A stretch of DNA of 33,805 nucleotides from Arenibacter arenosicollis (GTDB lineage Bacteria > Bacteroidota > Bacteroidia > Flavobacteriales > Flavobacteriaceae): positions 1-33,805 of the forward strand of contig NZ_JACLHY010000034.1 of NCBI RefSeq assembly GCF_014397245.1, read 5' to 3'. The translations under genes and the position numbers were made by a program. Below the pieces are notes generated by a model, which made no database searches, had not been told where the DNA came from, and saw nothing but the letters and a program-made list of their open reading frames with translations. Shown piece by piece: positions 32,908 through 33,805 of this stretch. Position 1 is the first letter of the stretch, and each line of letters begins with the position of its first letter.

Positions 32908-33195
32908 TTAGAGAATCTCATTCAAATCTTGCCGTCCAACAATTGCCATTATTTCAATAAAGTCACCATTTACTCTGTAATAAATGCTATCAGAACCGCA
33001 AACACAACGTCGATATCCCTCTCTTATAAAATCAACCGCTTCAAATGAAAATGGGCTTTGGGCTATAATGTCAAAATATTCAAAAAATGATTCGAAATAT
33101 TTGTCTGCTTGGGCCATCCCGAATTTTTTAACACCGTAATGATGAATTCGAATCAAGTCATTTTTTGCTTCATTACTTAATCTATATTTTGTCAT
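32908..33195 (-). CDS. parE: ParE/RelE-superfamily toxin
   Basis: 95 residues, normal for ParE. The opening YRLSNEAKNDLIRIHHYGVK and the middle KYFESFFEYFDIIAQSPFSF with the end YYRVNGDFIEIMAIVGRQDL are typical (conserved central R in GYRRCV and a C-terminal strand with VGRQD). ParE toxins poison DNA gyrase, RelE relatives cleave mRNA; the sequence favours ParE. Its start overlaps the antitoxin stop by 14 nt, giving coupled translation with the antitoxin made first. Confidence 0.9.
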   Translation of the reverse strand: MTKYRLSNEAKNDLIRIHHYGVKKFGMAQADKYFESFFEYFDIIAQSPFSFEAVDFIREGYRRCVCGSDSIYYRVNGDFIEIMAIVGRQDLNEIL

Positions 33196-33427
33196 TAAGT
33201 AAAGACTTAGATTGCTTTAATATTTGTCCTTTTCCATCGTCAGTGAATCCATTCGTTTCAGCTTTTTCTAATTTTGCATTGATCCAGTCAATTTGAACTT
33301 GCTGTTTTCTTGCTTGTCTAATCAAATCATTTACAAGCTCACTTTTACTAGTGTATTCGTTATTTTCTATTTGATTTTTTAACCATTCATCATTGGGTTT
33401 TGTGAATGAAATGCTTTGTCGTGCCAT
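33182..33427 (-). CDS. parD: ParD-type antitoxin
   Basis: 81 residues. The N-terminal ribbon-helix-helix module reads RQSISFTKPNDEWLKNQIEN and EYTSKSELVNDLIRQARKQQ, which binds DNA as a dimer. The C-terminal tail (EKAETNGFTDDGKGQILKQS) is the flexible part that wraps the toxin. It is first in the operon and represses it, together with the toxin. A fitting palindrome lies directly upstream. Confidence 0.9.
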   Translation of the reverse strand: MARQSISFTKPNDEWLKNQIENNEYTSKSELVNDLIRQARKQQVQIDWINAKLEKAETNGFTDDGKGQILKQSKSLLNDKI

Positions 33428-33437
33428 AATATATGTA

Positions 33438-33477
33438 TTTTGATGTAAATATACACCAAAATCGCATCAATCGCAAA
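33438..33477 (-). promoter_or_regulatory. parDE promoter with overlapping palindromic operator
   Basis: Minus-strand TTTG (33477-33474), a 20-nt spacer and TATATTTA (33453-33446) approximate the Bacteroidota promoter. The palindrome TTTTGATGTA-AATA-TACACCAAAA (33438-33461, nine of ten pairs) covers the -7 box. This arrangement is expected for autorepression by the ribbon-helix-helix antitoxin. Confidence 0.6.
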
Positions 33478-33488
33478 TTACTTAATAT

Positions 33489-33695
33489 TGTTGCCAACGT
33501 TTTGGCTATGCGTCAGTGCGGGATGACGGAGTGTAACGCAGTCAACCGCGGCTGACCACCAGCCAAAATTTTAAGTTTGATTGGTAATTTACTCAAATAC
33601 CAATTAAGAATTAAAATTTGGGCGAGTTCGAGCGTCGACCTTGTCTACCGATGAAGAGCCCGCATTGCGTATAGCCTGTGTGCCTGTTGCACAAG
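33489..33695. repeat. Large imperfect palindromic element
   Basis: The outer arms GGCTATGCGTCAGTGCGGG (33504-33522) and CCCGCATTGCGTATAGCC (33659-33676) are near-complementary. Inside, GGCTG/CAGCC (33550-33565) forms a small stem, and the AT-rich arms around 33563-33590 and 33598-33622 pair over most of their length. The element begins with GTTGCCAAC (33490-33498). About 200 nt in all, noncoding, able to form a long cruciform. It resembles dispersed palindromic intergenic elements of flavobacteria, and its function is unknown. Confidence 0.7.
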
Positions 33696-33753
33696 TTAGC
33701 AAAAAAGTCGGTCATGATCATTGTGGATCGGCGGATCGATCGTAACTTTAGTT

Positions 33754-33805
33754 ATGCAAGGAAAAAAGTATTATCAGGAAAAACTCTTCAACCGTTTCCA
33801 GCTCA
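33754..33805 (+). CDS. Start of an IS1182-type transposase (cut by the window end)
   Basis: The last 17 codons read MQGKKYYQEKLFNRFQL. This is the characteristic opening of IS1182-family (IS5 superfamily, DDE) transposases in Flavobacteriaceae as I know them. Only the N-terminus is inside the window, so intactness cannot be judged. The left end of the element probably lies in the 60 nt between the palindromic element and the start codon. Confidence 0.65.
   Translation, partial: MQGKKYYQEKLFNRFQL

Noticed and set aside
1..33805. tRNA, rRNA, CRISPR array, replication origin
   Set aside because: No cloverleaf, rRNA-like block, regularly spaced short repeats or DnaA-box cluster was noticed. This is a reading by eye, so weak tRNAs could be missed.

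Overview
The window looks like an accessory region of a marine-type flavobacterium (Bacteroidota, probably Flavobacteriaceae). The DNA is AT-rich. Proteins belong to families common in this group: a SigZ-like sigma factor, DUF2914, DUF4256, a secreted GH105, an SPII lipoprotein with an LWSC lipobox, and HxlR regulators. The clearest promoter has the Bacteroidota form TTTG-N19-TAATTTTG. The genus cannot be fixed from the sequence alone.

Layout. (1) 1-2400: a broken VOC gene, a sigma factor preceded by an unlisted 37-residue cysteine-repeat peptide (14 Cys), and a DUF2914 membrane protein. (2) 2570-5820: a secreted unsaturated-glycuronyl hydrolase with a strong hairpin terminator, an ACT protein, and a metal operon arsR-merTP-GDCCVxC with a readable promoter and candidate operator but no mercuric reductase. 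(3) 6064-14277: a Tat-exported Gfo/Idh/MocA oxidoreductase, DUF4256, VOC and MFS genes, a shattered GNAT gene, then CHM isomerase, nitroreductase, GNAT, DUF606 transporter and cyclase-family hydrolase, the last four tightly packed. Upstream is a Crp/Fnr gene split by one in-frame stop. (4) 14640-16900: solitary small genes (two GNATs, DUF6958-like, DUF1761-like) and a decayed cupin gene. (5) 17263-22201, plus strand: two universal stress proteins, a CPA2 cation:proton antiporter and an APC permease, which reads as a stress/ion-homeostasis block. (6) 22262-31219: single genes of mixed type (GNAT, two methyltransferases, AraC, MBL-fold, secreted unknown, lipoprotein, VOC/HxlR pair, frameshifted prenyltransferase-like gene), separated by diverged copies of one dispersed repeat in the same orientation. 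(7) 31250-33805: an IS110-family element, a ParDE toxin-antitoxin pair bracketed by GTTGCCAAC/GTTGGCAAC motifs and large palindromes, and the first codons of an IS1182-type transposase.

The main themes are metal and thiol chemistry on the left (cysteine peptide, sigma factor with a cysteine tail, ArsR, MerTP, GDCCVxC), stress and detoxification genes in the middle, and repeat- or transposon-driven gene turnover on the right. Five genes are visibly broken. The most novel-looking item is the metallothionein-like peptide directly upstream of the SigZ-like sigma factor. All family names come from reading motifs; no database search was run.
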